Numbered from the stretch's first letter, positions 35,562 through 48,344 are shown. The stretch is DNA of 64,000 nucleotides from Candidatus Thiodiazotropha sp. LNASS1 (GCF_964212655.1 NZ_OZ156465.1:372001-436000), one strand, 5' to 3'. The notes: a model not told the origin generated them from the sequence alone. Translations and numbers: made by a program.

Positions 35562-37502
35562 CTATTCCTGTCGGCATAGAGGGATCAGCTCCCTGGCCTC
35601 ATCGGCAAGGTCTATGCTATCGGGAAAGAACCCATTGGCCGTCAACCACCATGCTTCGTATCGGCGTAATTGAAGTCCTGTGGATTGGAGCGGATTATCC
35701 GCGTCAGGTTTTCTGGCCTGCACGACCTTAAACCGGGCCCTCATCTCTTGCAGATAGAATGCGGCTGTTTCGTCGGTTGGCTCTCCGATGAGCGTTCCCA
35801 GTAGCGCGAGTTCCGCCAACGAACCCTGGGCCCAATATTCACTGGGTCGTACACGATCGACTTCGGCGGCACGGTAGGCGGTTTTCCACATATTTGCATC
35901 CACCTTTCCGGTGATGACGGCTTGTAACGCCAGATACTGGACGCCGCTCCAATGATGGGAGGGATTGGCATCGAATGCTTCCTTATACCATTTGCAGGCA
36001 CGATTGAGCGCCTCGCGAGAGGCTGCTTTGGCGGCATCGTCCCCGATGTGCCTGAAGAGCAGTTCCGCCAGCCTCTTTTCCGCACTTCCCAGCAAGCCGC
36101 GATTCTCATCCAGAGCCCGCATTTCTTTAGTTTTAGCAAGCAGTTTATTCAGTGCCTCGATCTCTTTTATCAGGTCACCTCCGATGGCCTCAAATTCCTC
36201 ACGACTGGCACCAACCCGTGCCAATGCCTCGGCACGATCCCTTAGATTCTTCAGTGAATTGAGATGGGATTTCAGTCGAACTTCTTCCAGTATGTCGTTA
36301 TAGCCCTCGGGCAGCTGTACATAGCCCACCAGGCTGACCCAGTCATGACCCGCGTTTGACTGGTTGTCGTAGAGCTCTTCCCGGGTATGGTGGAGAGCTT
36401 CACGAACGTCGAGACCATTTAACAAATCTCCATAAAAACGCCTGGTCAATATCTCTGAACCAAACTTTGTCAAAGGCAACTGGGATGCAATCACCACGGG
36501 AAAACCGCTCGTATGCAGTAGATGAGCCACGCTTTTATCGGGATTGATTACATCGGTTTGGTTACCTGCATCGCATGCGGCCAGCGTCACAACCACGGCG
36601 CTGGAACGGATGCCTTCCAAGGCCTTGCAAAGGGCATCCGGGGTAATGACATCGGCACCTTCGATACGATGGTCCAAAGCAATACCGAATCGTTTGTCAT
36701 TCTTCCTGTCTATCTGCTGTCCGTGCGCCAACAGGTGGCAGTGTGTGAATCCATCCTCACAGGTGATTTTTTCTATATCTCTGTATTTCGCATTGCCGAT
36801 CTCAACGAATACCTTATCTATATTTTGCGGCGGAAGCCATGGTTTAAGGGCATTGAGTAGCGCATCCTTGTGTTCTTGATGGGGAACACTGCCACCAGCG
36901 GCGGACCAGATGAATAAAACCTTGGGTGTGATGGGCCAGTGCGGTGTGAAATCTCTGAACACACCACGCACACGACGGGTAAGTACAACACCTTTGCCGC
37001 TAAGAAACAGTGGTTTGTCGTCATTGGCCAATGCAGCCTCGAAGGGAAGCGCTGAGAGTTCGGCGGCATTGGTTACCAGGTCGATCTGTTGTAGCTTGTC
37101 GCTATTCTTATTGACCTCTTCCAGTAGTGGGCCCTCTTCCAGGAAACTCGCTTTATCGTGTTGTTGCAGCAGTTGTGCCACGTGCTGTAACAAGGCTTCA
37201 TTTCCTTCCTCGCAGCTGGATTTGAGTTTATCAAGCAGCTCACCCACATCCATGTAATCCTGGCGCCGCAGAAGATCGGTTACCAGAGCGGAGAGACTTT
37301 TAAATGCGTCATCGTACTCATGCTTATCCTTGTAGACATAGCGCAGGCTGTTCATCAACTGACTGAAAGGCAGCTGGTTGATGGGTATACGAACCTGATG
37401 TACACGATGACTCGTGATGCTTCGCAAATAGTCGTCTCCTTCCCGTAGAATCCCTGTTCCCAGATTCTTGAATCGAGCGAATTCGACCAATATCGATTTC
37501 AT
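35562..37502 (-). CDS. CHAT-domain (caspase-like) protease with helical repeats
   Basis: 646-residue protein. Residues about 145-400 form a CHAT domain: the catalytic dyad is visible as HLLAHG (His260) and TLAACDAGN (Cys310), followed by LLHTSGFPVVIASQLP and GDLLNGLDVREALHHTREEL. The N-terminal 140 residues are helical; the C-terminal 240 residues are TPR-like helices. The start overlaps the metallo-beta-lactamase stop by 4 bases (ATGA), so the two proteins are made in a coupled way. CHAT proteases in bacteria are known effectors or activators in conflict systems. Confidence 0.88.
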   Translation of the reverse strand: MKSILVEFARFKNLGTGILREGDDYLRSITSHRVHQVRIPINQLPFSQLMNSLRYVYKDKHEYDDAFKSLSALVTDLLRRQDYMDVGELLDKLKSSCEEGNEALLQHVAQLLQQHDKASFLEEGPLLEEVNKNSDKLQQIDLVTNAAELSALPFEAALANDDKPLFLSGKGVVLTRRVRGVFRDFTPHWPITPKVLFIWSAAGGSVPHQEHKDALLNALKPWLPPQNIDKVFVEIGNAKYRDIEKITCEDGFTHCHLLAHGQQIDRKNDKRFGIALDHRIEGADVITPDALCKALEGIRSSAVVVTLAACDAGNQTDVINPDKSVAHLLHTSGFPVVIASQLPLTKFGSEILTRRFYGDLLNGLDVREALHHTREELYDNQSNAGHDWVSLVGYVQLPEGYNDILEEVRLKSHLNSLKNLRDRAEALARVGASREEFEAIGGDLIKEIEALNKLLAKTKEMRALDENRGLLGSAEKRLAELLFRHIGDDAAKAASREALNRACKWYKEAFDANPSHHWSGVQYLALQAVITGKVDANMWKTAYRAAEVDRVRPSEYWAQGSLAELALLGTLIGEPTDETAAFYLQEMRARFKVVQARKPDADNPLQSTGLQLRRYEAWWLTANGFFPDSIDLADEARELIPLCRQE

Positions 37503-38596
37503 TCATCAGTCCCTCGGACAAACAACAGTCCGGTCTTTTCATCTTGCGGATAATGGGTCTCATAACCATAGGCATCGCGGAGTTTTTCATCATCCCAGAT
37601 AAGGGTCTCGTCACTGTTGTAGTTGAACCACAGCTCGGGCTTGTCACCTCCATACTCGATAACCCGTGCAACCGCCTCAGGGTGAGGATGTTGAAATTGG
37701 TCGCCGTTGGTGGAAAATATATAGTTTTCGCAATCGAGATGTTGAATCAACTCACTGCTTACGCTGCCCCTGCTGCCGTGATGGGGCAGTTTGCAGAGGT
37801 CGAGTTTGAGCTTCTGATCTCCAAGACGTTTTATAGATTCCACCAGCGTACTGGGATGTGCATCGCCCGCTAGCAGTACCCTGTAATCTCCATATTGAAT
37901 GAGGAATGCGATACTGCTCCCATTGGCGGATGAGTGGTCCTCCGTGTACTCTTCCCTGAGAAGCTGCTCGATGTCCGGGCGCTTTTTTTCCGGCGGTGGC
38001 TCCTCTTCCCCTAACAGGGCGAAGCGTCCCTCTGCTCTGGCTTCCTCCAGTTCTCCCGGGGTGATGTCGATATCCAGGCACGATTTCTCCCAGTCATTGC
38101 GCAGGTCCGCCAGCATCGGGATCGTGGGGCTCATCAGTGTGATCGTCAGCCCGTCATCGAATTCGATACGGGGAAGTTCTCCGGATTCAGGAATGACAAT
38201 GGCATTGCCATCGAAGCCATGGCAGTTCCAACTGTGGCCGTTTTTCAAGATAAGGTCGGTGAGCAGTTCTCCATGTTTGCCTGCAAGGACTTTCGGGCCG
38301 GGCGGTTCGGGAAGATGTCGATAGCCGTTGAACCAGATATCCCTGGCCTTGAAAGGGAGCTTGTCATCCTGAGCCAGTTCGATGATACCGCGGATGTGGT
38401 CATAATCGACATGGGTGACGACTAACAGCTCAAATTCACGCTCTTCATCCGATAGCCGTTTCAGTCTGGGTTTGAGCGCTCTTTTGTAGACACCGGGTGC
38501 GCCGCCGTCGATCAGCATGCGCCGCACCGGATTCGACCCATACTCGAGCCAGAGACAATCGCCGTAACGCGCCGGGAGAACTTCGAGTCTGAACAT
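37499..38596 (-). CDS. ComEC/Rec2-like metallo-beta-lactamase fold protein
   Basis: 365-residue soluble MBL-fold hydrolase. The metal motif THVDYDH (61-67) keeps HxDxDH, and later ligands are visible as GDAH (244-247) and HHGS (272-275), as in the ComEC/Rec2 C-terminal domain. No transmembrane segments or signal peptide. AAGGGA upstream supports the ATG at 38596. In ComEC the domain degrades one DNA strand; here the substrate may be nucleic acid or a cyclic nucleotide (inference). Coupled to the CHAT gene. Confidence 0.85.
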   Translation of the reverse strand: MFRLEVLPARYGDCLWLEYGSNPVRRMLIDGGAPGVYKRALKPRLKRLSDEEREFELLVVTHVDYDHIRGIIELAQDDKLPFKARDIWFNGYRHLPEPPGPKVLAGKHGELLTDLILKNGHSWNCHGFDGNAIVIPESGELPRIEFDDGLTITLMSPTIPMLADLRNDWEKSCLDIDITPGELEEARAEGRFALLGEEEPPPEKKRPDIEQLLREEYTEDHSSANGSSIAFLIQYGDYRVLLAGDAHPSTLVESIKRLGDQKLKLDLCKLPHHGSRGSVSSELIQHLDCENYIFSTNGDQFQHPHPEAVARVIEYGGDKPELWFNYNSDETLIWDDEKLRDAYGYETHYPQDEKTGLLFVRGTDE

Positions 38597-38652
38597 CTTG
38601 TGTCGTCCCTTCTATTTTGTTGTTTTGTCTATCCCACGGCATTGTACTGTCG

Positions 38653-39810
38653 TTAAATGATGCCTGCAGGCAGTTTGGCCAATAGATCCGGTCGCTGGTG
38701 AATGAATGCCAGCAGGTTGTCGGGCCTGTATGTGTTGTCGTGTATGAGCAGCTTGATCGCCGAATCGTGGACATCGATACCGGCATGGTCACGCATAGCG
38801 ACCAGGTCGCGATCACCACTCTCACCGATGAGCCCCTTGATCCAACCCCTGAGTTTCATGAAACCGGTGAATGAGTCGTTCCGCGTATCGCCGAACCAGG
38901 GTCTATAGAAGCGGAGGTATTCGTCGTCCACGGCAAGCCCTTCCTGCTTGGCGTCATCGATCATCCACTGCAGAGCCCCGTTGGCGAGACCATCATTGGC
39001 GTAACCGCCACCGATACTGGTGTGCACGCCAGGAAACCAACGCTGTTCCACCGACTGATCGGGGTGGGTGTCTTGCCAGATTTCGGGGCGGAAATCGGTG
39101 CGGCGTTCATCGATGGCCAACGCCTGCCTGGCCACGCTGACGATGCCTGGCGGTCTATCGCCCACATGGAAACTGAGACCGGGCGCCGTGGTCCGCTCCT
39201 CTCTATCGAAGTCGGCGCGTAAGCGGGAGCCCAGGGCCAGTACGGTATCGTAGACCCCGAGAAATCGTATCTTGGTAGCAACGGGTGGCTCAATTTTCTT
39301 GCCGCTGGCGATCAGTTTCTGCCTGAGTTCCCGGGCTGCGCCTTCAGCCGCCTCAGTTTCGATATAGTGTTTGAAGAAATCTGGAATGAAATAGGCATCG
39401 CGTTTGTGCAGCATACCGCCCATCCAGTCGATGAAACGGCACAGACTGCGCGCCTGACCCGCACCACGGCTGAAGCCGAAGACGAAGATCTCATCGTCCG
39501 CTAGTTTGTTGCCCGCGATGAAGGTGTAGGCGGCTTCGATATTCTGTTCAAATCCCGCACCCCAGGCACCGCCCAGCACGGAATCGAGTTTGGCCAGCGC
39601 CTTGTTACGTAATCCTCGCTGTGCCGAAAGGGCGCCGACACCTTCGTCGTAGTAGGAGATCTGATCGATTCCATCCTCCGACAGAGGCAGAACGGCACGA
39701 TAGGTTTTGAGTACATTGGAAGGTTTGTGGACCTCGGTGCCGTCACCCCGTTCCACTTGATTGCCGGGGCTTGCCCAGGTTCCATCGAGACAAATGATGA
39801 TTCTTCGCAT
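38653..39810 (-). CDS. DUF2235 alpha/beta hydrolase (Tle1-like)
   Basis: 385-residue hydrolase with the full DUF2235 signature: IIICLDGTWASPGNQ, YYDEGVG, GFSRGAGQAR (nucleophile Ser114), GVYDTV (Asp188) and WFPGVHTSIGGGY (His263). Relatives include type VI secretion phospholipases Tle1 and standalone proteins of unknown role. There is no signal peptide and no VgrG/PAAR neighbour. First gene of the four-gene set; GGAG precedes the ATG. It is paralogous to the hydrolase half of the TIR fusion three genes downstream. Confidence 0.88.
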   Translation of the reverse strand: MRRIIICLDGTWASPGNQVERGDGTEVHKPSNVLKTYRAVLPLSEDGIDQISYYDEGVGALSAQRGLRNKALAKLDSVLGGAWGAGFEQNIEAAYTFIAGNKLADDEIFVFGFSRGAGQARSLCRFIDWMGGMLHKRDAYFIPDFFKHYIETEAAEGAARELRQKLIASGKKIEPPVATKIRFLGVYDTVLALGSRLRADFDREERTTAPGLSFHVGDRPPGIVSVARQALAIDERRTDFRPEIWQDTHPDQSVEQRWFPGVHTSIGGGYANDGLANGALQWMIDDAKQEGLAVDDEYLRFYRPWFGDTRNDSFTGFMKLRGWIKGLIGESGDRDLVAMRDHAGIDVHDSAIKLLIHDNTYRPDNLLAFIHQRPDLLAKLPAGII

Positions 39811-39976
39811 CGTACCAGCTCCATGGTCGGTTTAGGTTTTATTATTCAATATTCCACTCTATATAGACCAGGGCCAGTCTGTTGTCACGCCACCCAGGGG
39901 GTAACTATTACACTTGACCAGGCTTCACTTGGTAGTACGGTAGTCGGCTGCCATTCATGCATTTACAAGTATGCCG
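39811..39976 (-). promoter_or_regulatory. upstream region of the DUF2235-MBL-CHAT-TIR set
   Basis: 166 bases between the FGGY kinase stop and the first gene of the set. On the minus strand an AT-rich stretch (complement of 39833-39868, including TATATAGAG and TTGAATAATAAAA) precedes the GGAG site and is the likely promoter; no operator palindrome was recognised. Confidence 0.3.
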
Positions 39977-41254
39977 TCAACCATCTACTCCCCTCATGGC
40001 CAGCAGGGCGGTGCCGAAGGCAGCCTCTTGCTGAGGCGCCGGGATTACAGGTACGGAAAGCCTTTGTTGTCGAATCCGACGCCATGGTTCATTCAGTGCG
40101 CCGCCACCGATGGAATAGACACATCGGGGCTTTGGCGCCCCCAATTGCCGCAGTTGACGATAGCCAGTCGCCTCGATGGCTGCGATGCCTTCCAGCATCC
40201 CCTGGAAGAAGCGCCGGTCATCCGCTGGGCGTGGCTGCAGACGGGGTTGATAGCCTGCATCATTGTGGGGGAAACGCTCACCGGGCGAGAGCAGGGGGTA
40301 GTAATCGAGGCCGGTGGGCTGCTCCGGTTGCAGCTCAGGGGTCATGCGTGCCATCTCCTCGTTGCTGAAATAACTGGCCAGCACCGCACCGCCGCTGTTG
40401 GAGGCGCCGCTCACCAGCCAGCGCTCTCCCAGGCGATGACTGTAGACGCCGAATTCAGCAGCGAATACCGGTTTGTCGGCGAGAATCTTGAGCACCAGGG
40501 TGCTGCCGAGGGAGCTTACCGCCTCACCGATCTCGTTGGCGCCGGTGGCCAGAAAGGCAGCGTTGCCATCCGTGGTGCCGGCGACGATAGGTATGCCCTG
40601 TGGAAGAGCGGTGGCTTCGGCGGCCTGGCGGCACAGTTCACCGATCATGGTGGCGCAGGGTACGACGCTTGGCAGCACCTCTCCGTCAACCTGCAACTCC
40701 GCGAGCCAGGAGGGCCACCGGCGCTGGATCGGATCATAGCCCAGTTTCAGGACATTATGCTCGTCGCTGTAGCGATAGTCGCCACACAGTCTGCCGAGGA
40801 TCCAGTCCGCCTGATGACGGACAAGATAACGATCAGTGGAGAGGCCTTGACGCAGGTGGAGCAGTTTGGCGAGACTCGATGAGGCGCTTAGAACAGGATT
40901 GCCTGTGGGAGCGATTGTATTCAATAGCGCCAGTTGCGCTTTGCCGCTGCTGTCGTTGTACATCAAGGCCGGTGTCAACGGTTTACCCTGGTGATCCGAC
41001 AGCAGCAGGGTGGAGGATGTACCGTCCACGGCGATTGCCGCGATAGTGTTGTCGCCACAGGCGCGACCGATCTCGGTGAGAACCTCGATCAGGGTTCGCC
41101 ACCAGATCTCCGGGTCCTGCCGACGCTGATGGGGTTGCGGTTTCTCCGGGCTTGGCAGGGGCCTGCTTGCGGAGGCCCGGATGGTCCCTGAGTCATCGAT
41201 TGCGATGGCCCGACAGCCGGAAGTACCCAGGTCGATGCCGATATAGCGCTTCAT
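39977..41254 (-). CDS. FGGY-family carbohydrate kinase
   Basis: 425-residue sugar kinase: N-terminal phosphate motif YIGIDLGTSGCRA, catalytic aspartate in GTTDG (Asp229) and C-terminal ADENOSINE-type motif SIGGGALNEPW. It is shorter than classical xylulokinase (about 480) and resembles the ribulose kinase-like group of cyanobacteria and plants, so D-ribulose is a possible substrate; sequence alone cannot fix it. Adjacent genes give no sugar pathway. Confidence 0.82.
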   Translation of the reverse strand: MKRYIGIDLGTSGCRAIAIDDSGTIRASASRPLPSPEKPQPHQRRQDPEIWWRTLIEVLTEIGRACGDNTIAAIAVDGTSSTLLLSDHQGKPLTPALMYNDSSGKAQLALLNTIAPTGNPVLSASSSLAKLLHLRQGLSTDRYLVRHQADWILGRLCGDYRYSDEHNVLKLGYDPIQRRWPSWLAELQVDGEVLPSVVPCATMIGELCRQAAEATALPQGIPIVAGTTDGNAAFLATGANEIGEAVSSLGSTLVLKILADKPVFAAEFGVYSHRLGERWLVSGASNSGGAVLASYFSNEEMARMTPELQPEQPTGLDYYPLLSPGERFPHNDAGYQPRLQPRPADDRRFFQGMLEGIAAIEATGYRQLRQLGAPKPRCVYSIGGGALNEPWRRIRQQRLSVPVIPAPQQEAAFGTALLAMRGVDG

Positions 41255-41318
41255 CTATGAACGGCCTGACGCAGGTTCCCCCGTCGGTTTTTAAATGAAC
41301 AGGATGTGTTCGCGGCTA

Positions 41319-41708
41319 TCAAGGCAATGTTACCGCGGCTGGAGAAATCCAGTTATCCGCGCGGTGCTCTGCGACAACGGTGGTGTAGATGCCCCCTCGC
41401 ACATTGAATTCAGCGGTCAGGCGCATGAAGCGGGGCTGGGTGGCGCGGACAAGATCGCTGAGAATCTCATTGGTGACCGCTTCGTGGAAGGCTCCCTGAT
41501 CGCGGAATGACCAGATATACATCTTCAACGCCTTCAACTCGACACACAGCTGGTCGGGTACATACTCCAGGGTCATCTCGGCAAAATCCGGCTGACCGGT
41601 CTTGGGACAGAGACAGGTGAACTCCGGGATATTGATACGTATTGTATAGTCTCTGTCCGGCTGGGGATTATCAAAGGTTTCAAGATCTTTGCTCGGTTGA
41701 CTGGGCAT
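41319..41708 (-). CDS. queF: NADPH-dependent 7-cyano-7-deazaguanine reductase
   Basis: Type I QueF (129 residues) that reduces preQ0 to preQ1 in queuosine biosynthesis. The thioimide-forming cysteine is Cys34 in LCPKTGQPD, with the neighbouring Asp41; the QueF motif [16 protein letters not shown] and the FHE region follow. The T-fold length is normal for the short, unimodular form. No preQ1 riboswitch was recognised upstream. Confidence 0.95.
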   Translation of the reverse strand: MPSQPSKDLETFDNPQPDRDYTIRINIPEFTCLCPKTGQPDFAEMTLEYVPDQLCVELKALKMYIWSFRDQGAFHEAVTNEILSDLVRATQPRFMRLTAEFNVRGGIYTTVVAEHRADNWISPAAVTLP

Positions 41709-41881
41709 GGTCTTCTAGTCTCGTCGTTAAAATGGCGAAGAATTATACTCGAGCCTGAACCCGGTCAAAAGCTTTGCCTCTATAAATCAGTAAAAACAAT
41801 AACTTATATTAGATAGTTAAAGTGTAAAAAATTGAACTGCACCCTGTAACAATCCCCCTCTTTGGTGTATCTTAGCCGCCC

Positions 41882-44800
41882 ATGCGTCTGGAGAAAATCA
41901 AGCTCGCCGGATTTAAATCATTCGTCGATCCAACCACAGTGCCGATCCCAAGCAACCTGGTCGGTATCGTTGGGCCAAATGGATGTGGAAAATCCAATGT
42001 CATCGATGCCGTGCGCTGGGTCATGGGCGAAAGCTCGGCCAAGATGCTGCGTGGTGAATCGATGGCGGATGTCATCTTCAACGGTTCGAGTGTGCGCAAG
42101 CCGGTAGGCGCCGCGACCATTGAACTGCTGTTCGACAATTCGGAAGGCAGAGCGGGCGGCCAGTATGCCCAGTACAACCAGATCTCGGTCAAGCGTCAGG
42201 TCTCCCGTGATGGCCAGTCCCTCTACTATCTCAACAGCGTACGCTGCCGGCGCAGGGATATCACCGATTTGTTTCTCGGTACCGGCCTCGGACCCCGCAG
42301 CTATTCCATCATCGAACAGGGCATGATTTCGCGCCTGATCGAGGCGCGACCTGAGGACCTGCGCAGCTTCCTGGAGGAGGCGGCAGGCATCTCCAAATAC
42401 AAGGAGCGCCGCCGTGAGACGGAGAACCGTATCCGCCATACCCGGGAGAACCTCGAACGCCTGACCGATCTGCGCGAAGAGGTGGCCAAACAGCTGCAGC
42501 ATCTCAAACGTCAGGCCGCCACCGCGGAAAAGTACCAGGAGCTGAAACAGCAGGAGCGTCAGGTCAAGGCGGAGTTGCTGGCCCTGCGTTGGCGCAGCCT
42601 GCATCAGGATCTTGAGCAGCGACAGCGACAGATTGCGGAGCTGCAGAACCGACTCGAGGAAGCCATCGCCGAGCAGCGCAAGCTGGAAGCGGTGATCGAA
42701 TCGGACCGGGACAAACATACGGAAGTCAACGACCGGTTCAACGAGGTCCAGGGCAATTTCTACAGCCTGGGAGCGGAGATCAGCGGCTTGGAGCAGGCAA
42801 TCCAGTTTGCCCGCGATTCGCAACGTCAGCAACAGCAGGATCTGGAGCAAGTGGAACAGGCCCTGCAAGAGTCGGAAGCCCATAAAGCACAGGATGAAGA
42901 GCGCCTGTCGGAGCTCAACGCCAGTCTGCAACAGGAGCAGCCGAAGCTGGATCAGGCGCGAGGCGAGGAGGCCAGGCATTCCAAGGCCCTGCACGAGGCC
43001 GAACAGGCGATGCAGGCCTGGCAGCATGAGTGGGAACAGTTTAATCAAAAAGCGGCGGAACCGGCCCAGACCGCTCAGGTCGAACGCACCCGTATCAACC
43101 ATCTCGAACAGCAGGGGGGTAACCTGGAACAGCGGCTGCAGCGCCTGGACGAGGAGCTGGGACGCCTCGACGACAGCCAGCTGTTGAGTGAAATCACCGT
43201 GCTCGAATCCGATGAAAACCGGCAGAAAAGCGAAGCCGATACCCTGCACGGACAACTCGATCAGGCGGTGGAGCTGATCAACCAACAGCGGGAAAAAAAC
43301 AGTCAGACCGCCAACAGTCTGGATCAGGCCCGCGCCGATTTTCAATCCAACAAAGGGCGATTGGCCTCATTGGAGGCGCTACAACAGGCGTCCCTGGGTC
43401 AACAGGATGAAGGGGTGGAGTGGCTCGAGAAGCGTCAGCTCAGCGACGCCAAGCGCCTGGCCCAGGAGATCAAGGTGGAGCCCCGATGGCAGCAGGCGGT
43501 GGAGCTGGTGTTGGGATTTCATCTGCAGGCCGTCTGCGTGGACGACATCGGCCGATTCAATGAGCAACTGGCGCAACTGGAGAAGGGAGCGCTGGCCTTC
43601 TGGGATACCCGCGCCCGGACCGGAGATGAATATCCCGCCGGTGAGGACAGCCTGCTTTCCAAGGTCACATCGCCCTGGAATCTGCAGTCGCTGCTTGGCG
43701 GTGTGAAGCTGGCAGACACGGTTCATGATGCCTTCGCAAGGCGACAAGGGCTGAAGGTGGGGGAGACACTGGTTACCCCGGATGGTTTCTGGCTAGGTCC
43801 GGACTGGTTGAGAGTCAGCCGTGAATCGGATGAGAACGCAGGCGTACTGGCCAGGGAAGAGGAACTTCGCAACCTGAAACAGACACTTGCGGAGCAGGAG
43901 CGCAATGTCTCCGAACTCGCTGCCGATCTTGAACAGGGCAGGGAGGCGCTGAGGCAATCGGAACACAGCCGTGAACAGGCCCAGGCCGGTTACAACCGAC
44001 TCAACCGGGCACTGTCCGAAATACGCGCCAGCCTGAGCGGTAAGCGCACCCGCGCCGACCATCTCCGGCAACGCCGCGAACAGCTGCAACACGAACAGCA
44101 GGAGATTGCCGACCAGATCAATAACGACAAGGAGTTGATGGAGGAGACCCGGTTGCGCCTGCATGAAGCACTGGAGGCAATCGAGAACCTGGGCAGTCGT
44201 CGTGAATCACTTGTGAAGCAGCGGGATGCGCTGCGTGAGCAGGTTGCCGAGGCGAGAGAGCATCTCAACCAACAGCGCTCCTCGACCCATAAGGTGGCGT
44301 TGCGGGTGGAATCGATGCGTACCGCTCACACTTCGTTGACGCAAAACCTGGAGCGGGCAGGCAGCCAGTTGACTCAACTCACCCACCGGCGGGAGGAGTT
44401 GAAAGCCACCCTGGAAAACAGCGAAGCGCCACTGCAGCAGCAGCTGGTGATGTTGAATCAGAAGCTATCGGAACGGACGACCGTCGACAAGGCATTGAAC
44501 GAGGTCCGTCGCAGCCTTGAGGATGTGGATGGACACCTGCGCAAGAAGGAACAGGAGCGTCATGTCGCGGAGCAGCTGGTGCAGGAACGGCGCGACAAGC
44601 TCAACCAGGCCCGTCTGCAAAGCCAGGAGGTGAATGTACGCTGCATGACCTTGCAGGAACAGCTGCACGAGGGAGGGCTGGATGCCGAGGAGTTGTTCAA
44701 GACCATGGACGAGGATGCCACGGAGGATGCATGGCAGGATCAGGCGGAACGGTTGGCGAATCGCATCCAGCGCCTGGGACCCATCAACCTGGCGGCGATC

Positions 44801-45388
44801 GATGAGTTTCAAGAGCAGTCTGAGCGACTGAACTATCTGGACGAGCAGCACGAGGACATCTCCCGATCCCTGGAGACACTGGAAAACGCGATTCGCAAAA
44901 TCGACCGGGAGACCCGGACCCGCTTCAAGGAGACCTTCGATCAGGTCAATTCAGGCATCAAAGAGCTGTTTCCCCGACTGTTCGGCGGTGGTCACGCCTA
45001 TCTGGAGTTGACCGGCGAGGATCTGCTGGATACCGGCGTGACGGTGATGGCGCGTCCCCCGGGTAAGCGCAATACCAATATCCATCTCCTGTCGGGTGGG
45101 GAGAAGGCGTTGACCGCCGTGGCCATGGTATTCGCGATCTTCCAGCTCAACCCGGCGCCGTTCTGCATGCTGGACGAGGTGGATGCGCCGCTGGACGATG
45201 CCAACGTGGGGCGTTTCTGCGATATGGTGAGGGACATGTCCGATCAGGTACAATTCATTTTCATCACCCATAACAAGATCACCATGGAGATCGCCAACCA
45301 GCTATCGGGGGTCACCATGCATGAGCCGGGCGTGTCGCGCCTGGTCACTGTCGACGTGGAGGAGGCGGCACAACTCGCCGCAATTTAA
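41882..45388 (+). CDS. smc: chromosome segregation ATPase SMC
   Basis: Condensin-type SMC of 1168 residues: Walker A GPNGCGKSN (about 32-40), Q-loop, two long coiled coils (about 165-500 and 665-1000), a hinge domain (about 510-660) and a C-terminal head with LLSGGEKAL and the Walker B aspartate in FCMLDEVDAPLDD. It acts with ScpA and ScpB, encoded at 62.2-63.8 kb in this window, to organise chromosomes. zipA starts 2 bases after its stop, a common gammaproteobacterial arrangement. Confidence 0.97.
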   Translation: MRLEKIKLAGFKSFVDPTTVPIPSNLVGIVGPNGCGKSNVIDAVRWVMGESSAKMLRGESMADVIFNGSSVRKPVGAATIELLFDNSEGRAGGQYAQYNQISVKRQVSRDGQSLYYLNSVRCRRRDITDLFLGTGLGPRSYSIIEQGMISRLIEARPEDLRSFLEEAAGISKYKERRRETENRIRHTRENLERLTDLREEVAKQLQHLKRQAATAEKYQELKQQERQVKAELLALRWRSLHQDLEQRQRQIAELQNRLEEAIAEQRKLEAVIESDRDKHTEVNDRFNEVQGNFYSLGAEISGLEQAIQFARDSQRQQQQDLEQVEQALQESEAHKAQDEERLSELNASLQQEQPKLDQARGEEARHSKALHEAEQAMQAWQHEWEQFNQKAAEPAQTAQVERTRINHLEQQGGNLEQRLQRLDEELGRLDDSQLLSEITVLESDENRQKSEADTLHGQLDQAVELINQQREKNSQTANSLDQARADFQSNKGRLASLEALQQASLGQQDEGVEWLEKRQLSDAKRLAQEIKVEPRWQQAVELVLGFHLQAVCVDDIGRFNEQLAQLEKGALAFWDTRARTGDEYPAGEDSLLSKVTSPWNLQSLLGGVKLADTVHDAFARRQGLKVGETLVTPDGFWLGPDWLRVSRESDENAGVLAREEELRNLKQTLAEQERNVSELAADLEQGREALRQSEHSREQAQAGYNRLNRALSEIRASLSGKRTRADHLRQRREQLQHEQQEIADQINNDKELMEETRLRLHEALEAIENLGSRRESLVKQRDALREQVAEAREHLNQQRSSTHKVALRVESMRTAHTSLTQNLERAGSQLTQLTHRREELKATLENSEAPLQQQLVMLNQKLSERTTVDKALNEVRRSLEDVDGHLRKKEQERHVAEQLVQERRDKLNQARLQSQEVNVRCMTLQEQLHEGGLDAEELFKTMDEDATEDAWQDQAERLANRIQRLGPINLAAIDEFQEQSERLNYLDEQHEDISRSLETLENAIRKIDRETRTRFKETFDQVNSGIKELFPRLFGGGHAYLELTGEDLLDTGVTVMARPPGKRNTNIHLLSGGEKALTAVAMVFAIFQLNPAPFCMLDEVDAPLDDANVGRFCDMVRDMSDQVQFIFITHNKITMEIANQLSGVTMHEPGVSRLVTVDVEEAAQLAAI

Positions 45389-45390
45389 TC

Positions 45391-48266
<2,876 letters not shown>

Positions 48267-48344
48267 CGCCTCCGGGCTTGCGTTTATTCACATCCCCATT
48301 CGTGATAGTTTCTATCCATATCGTTACAGGATTGCAGGCATAAC

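Noticed and set aside
34135-39810. Type VI secretion phospholipase cluster
   Set aside because: DUF2235 resembles Tle1, but no VgrG, PAAR, Hcp or immunity lipoprotein gene is adjacent, and TIR/CHAT partners fit a conflict system better.
34059-39976. Bacterial gasdermin as a target of the CHAT protease
   Set aside because: No small hydrophobic gasdermin-like gene was found beside the CHAT gene.
39971-40882. Plus-strand frame antisense to the FGGY kinase
   Set aside because: Shadow frame; the kinase motifs on the minus strand are intact.
41918-43345. Long minus-strand reading frame antisense to smc
   Set aside because: It lies wholly inside smc, is Leu/Gln-rich in the way antisense frames of coiled-coil genes are, and has no start context or recognisable domain.
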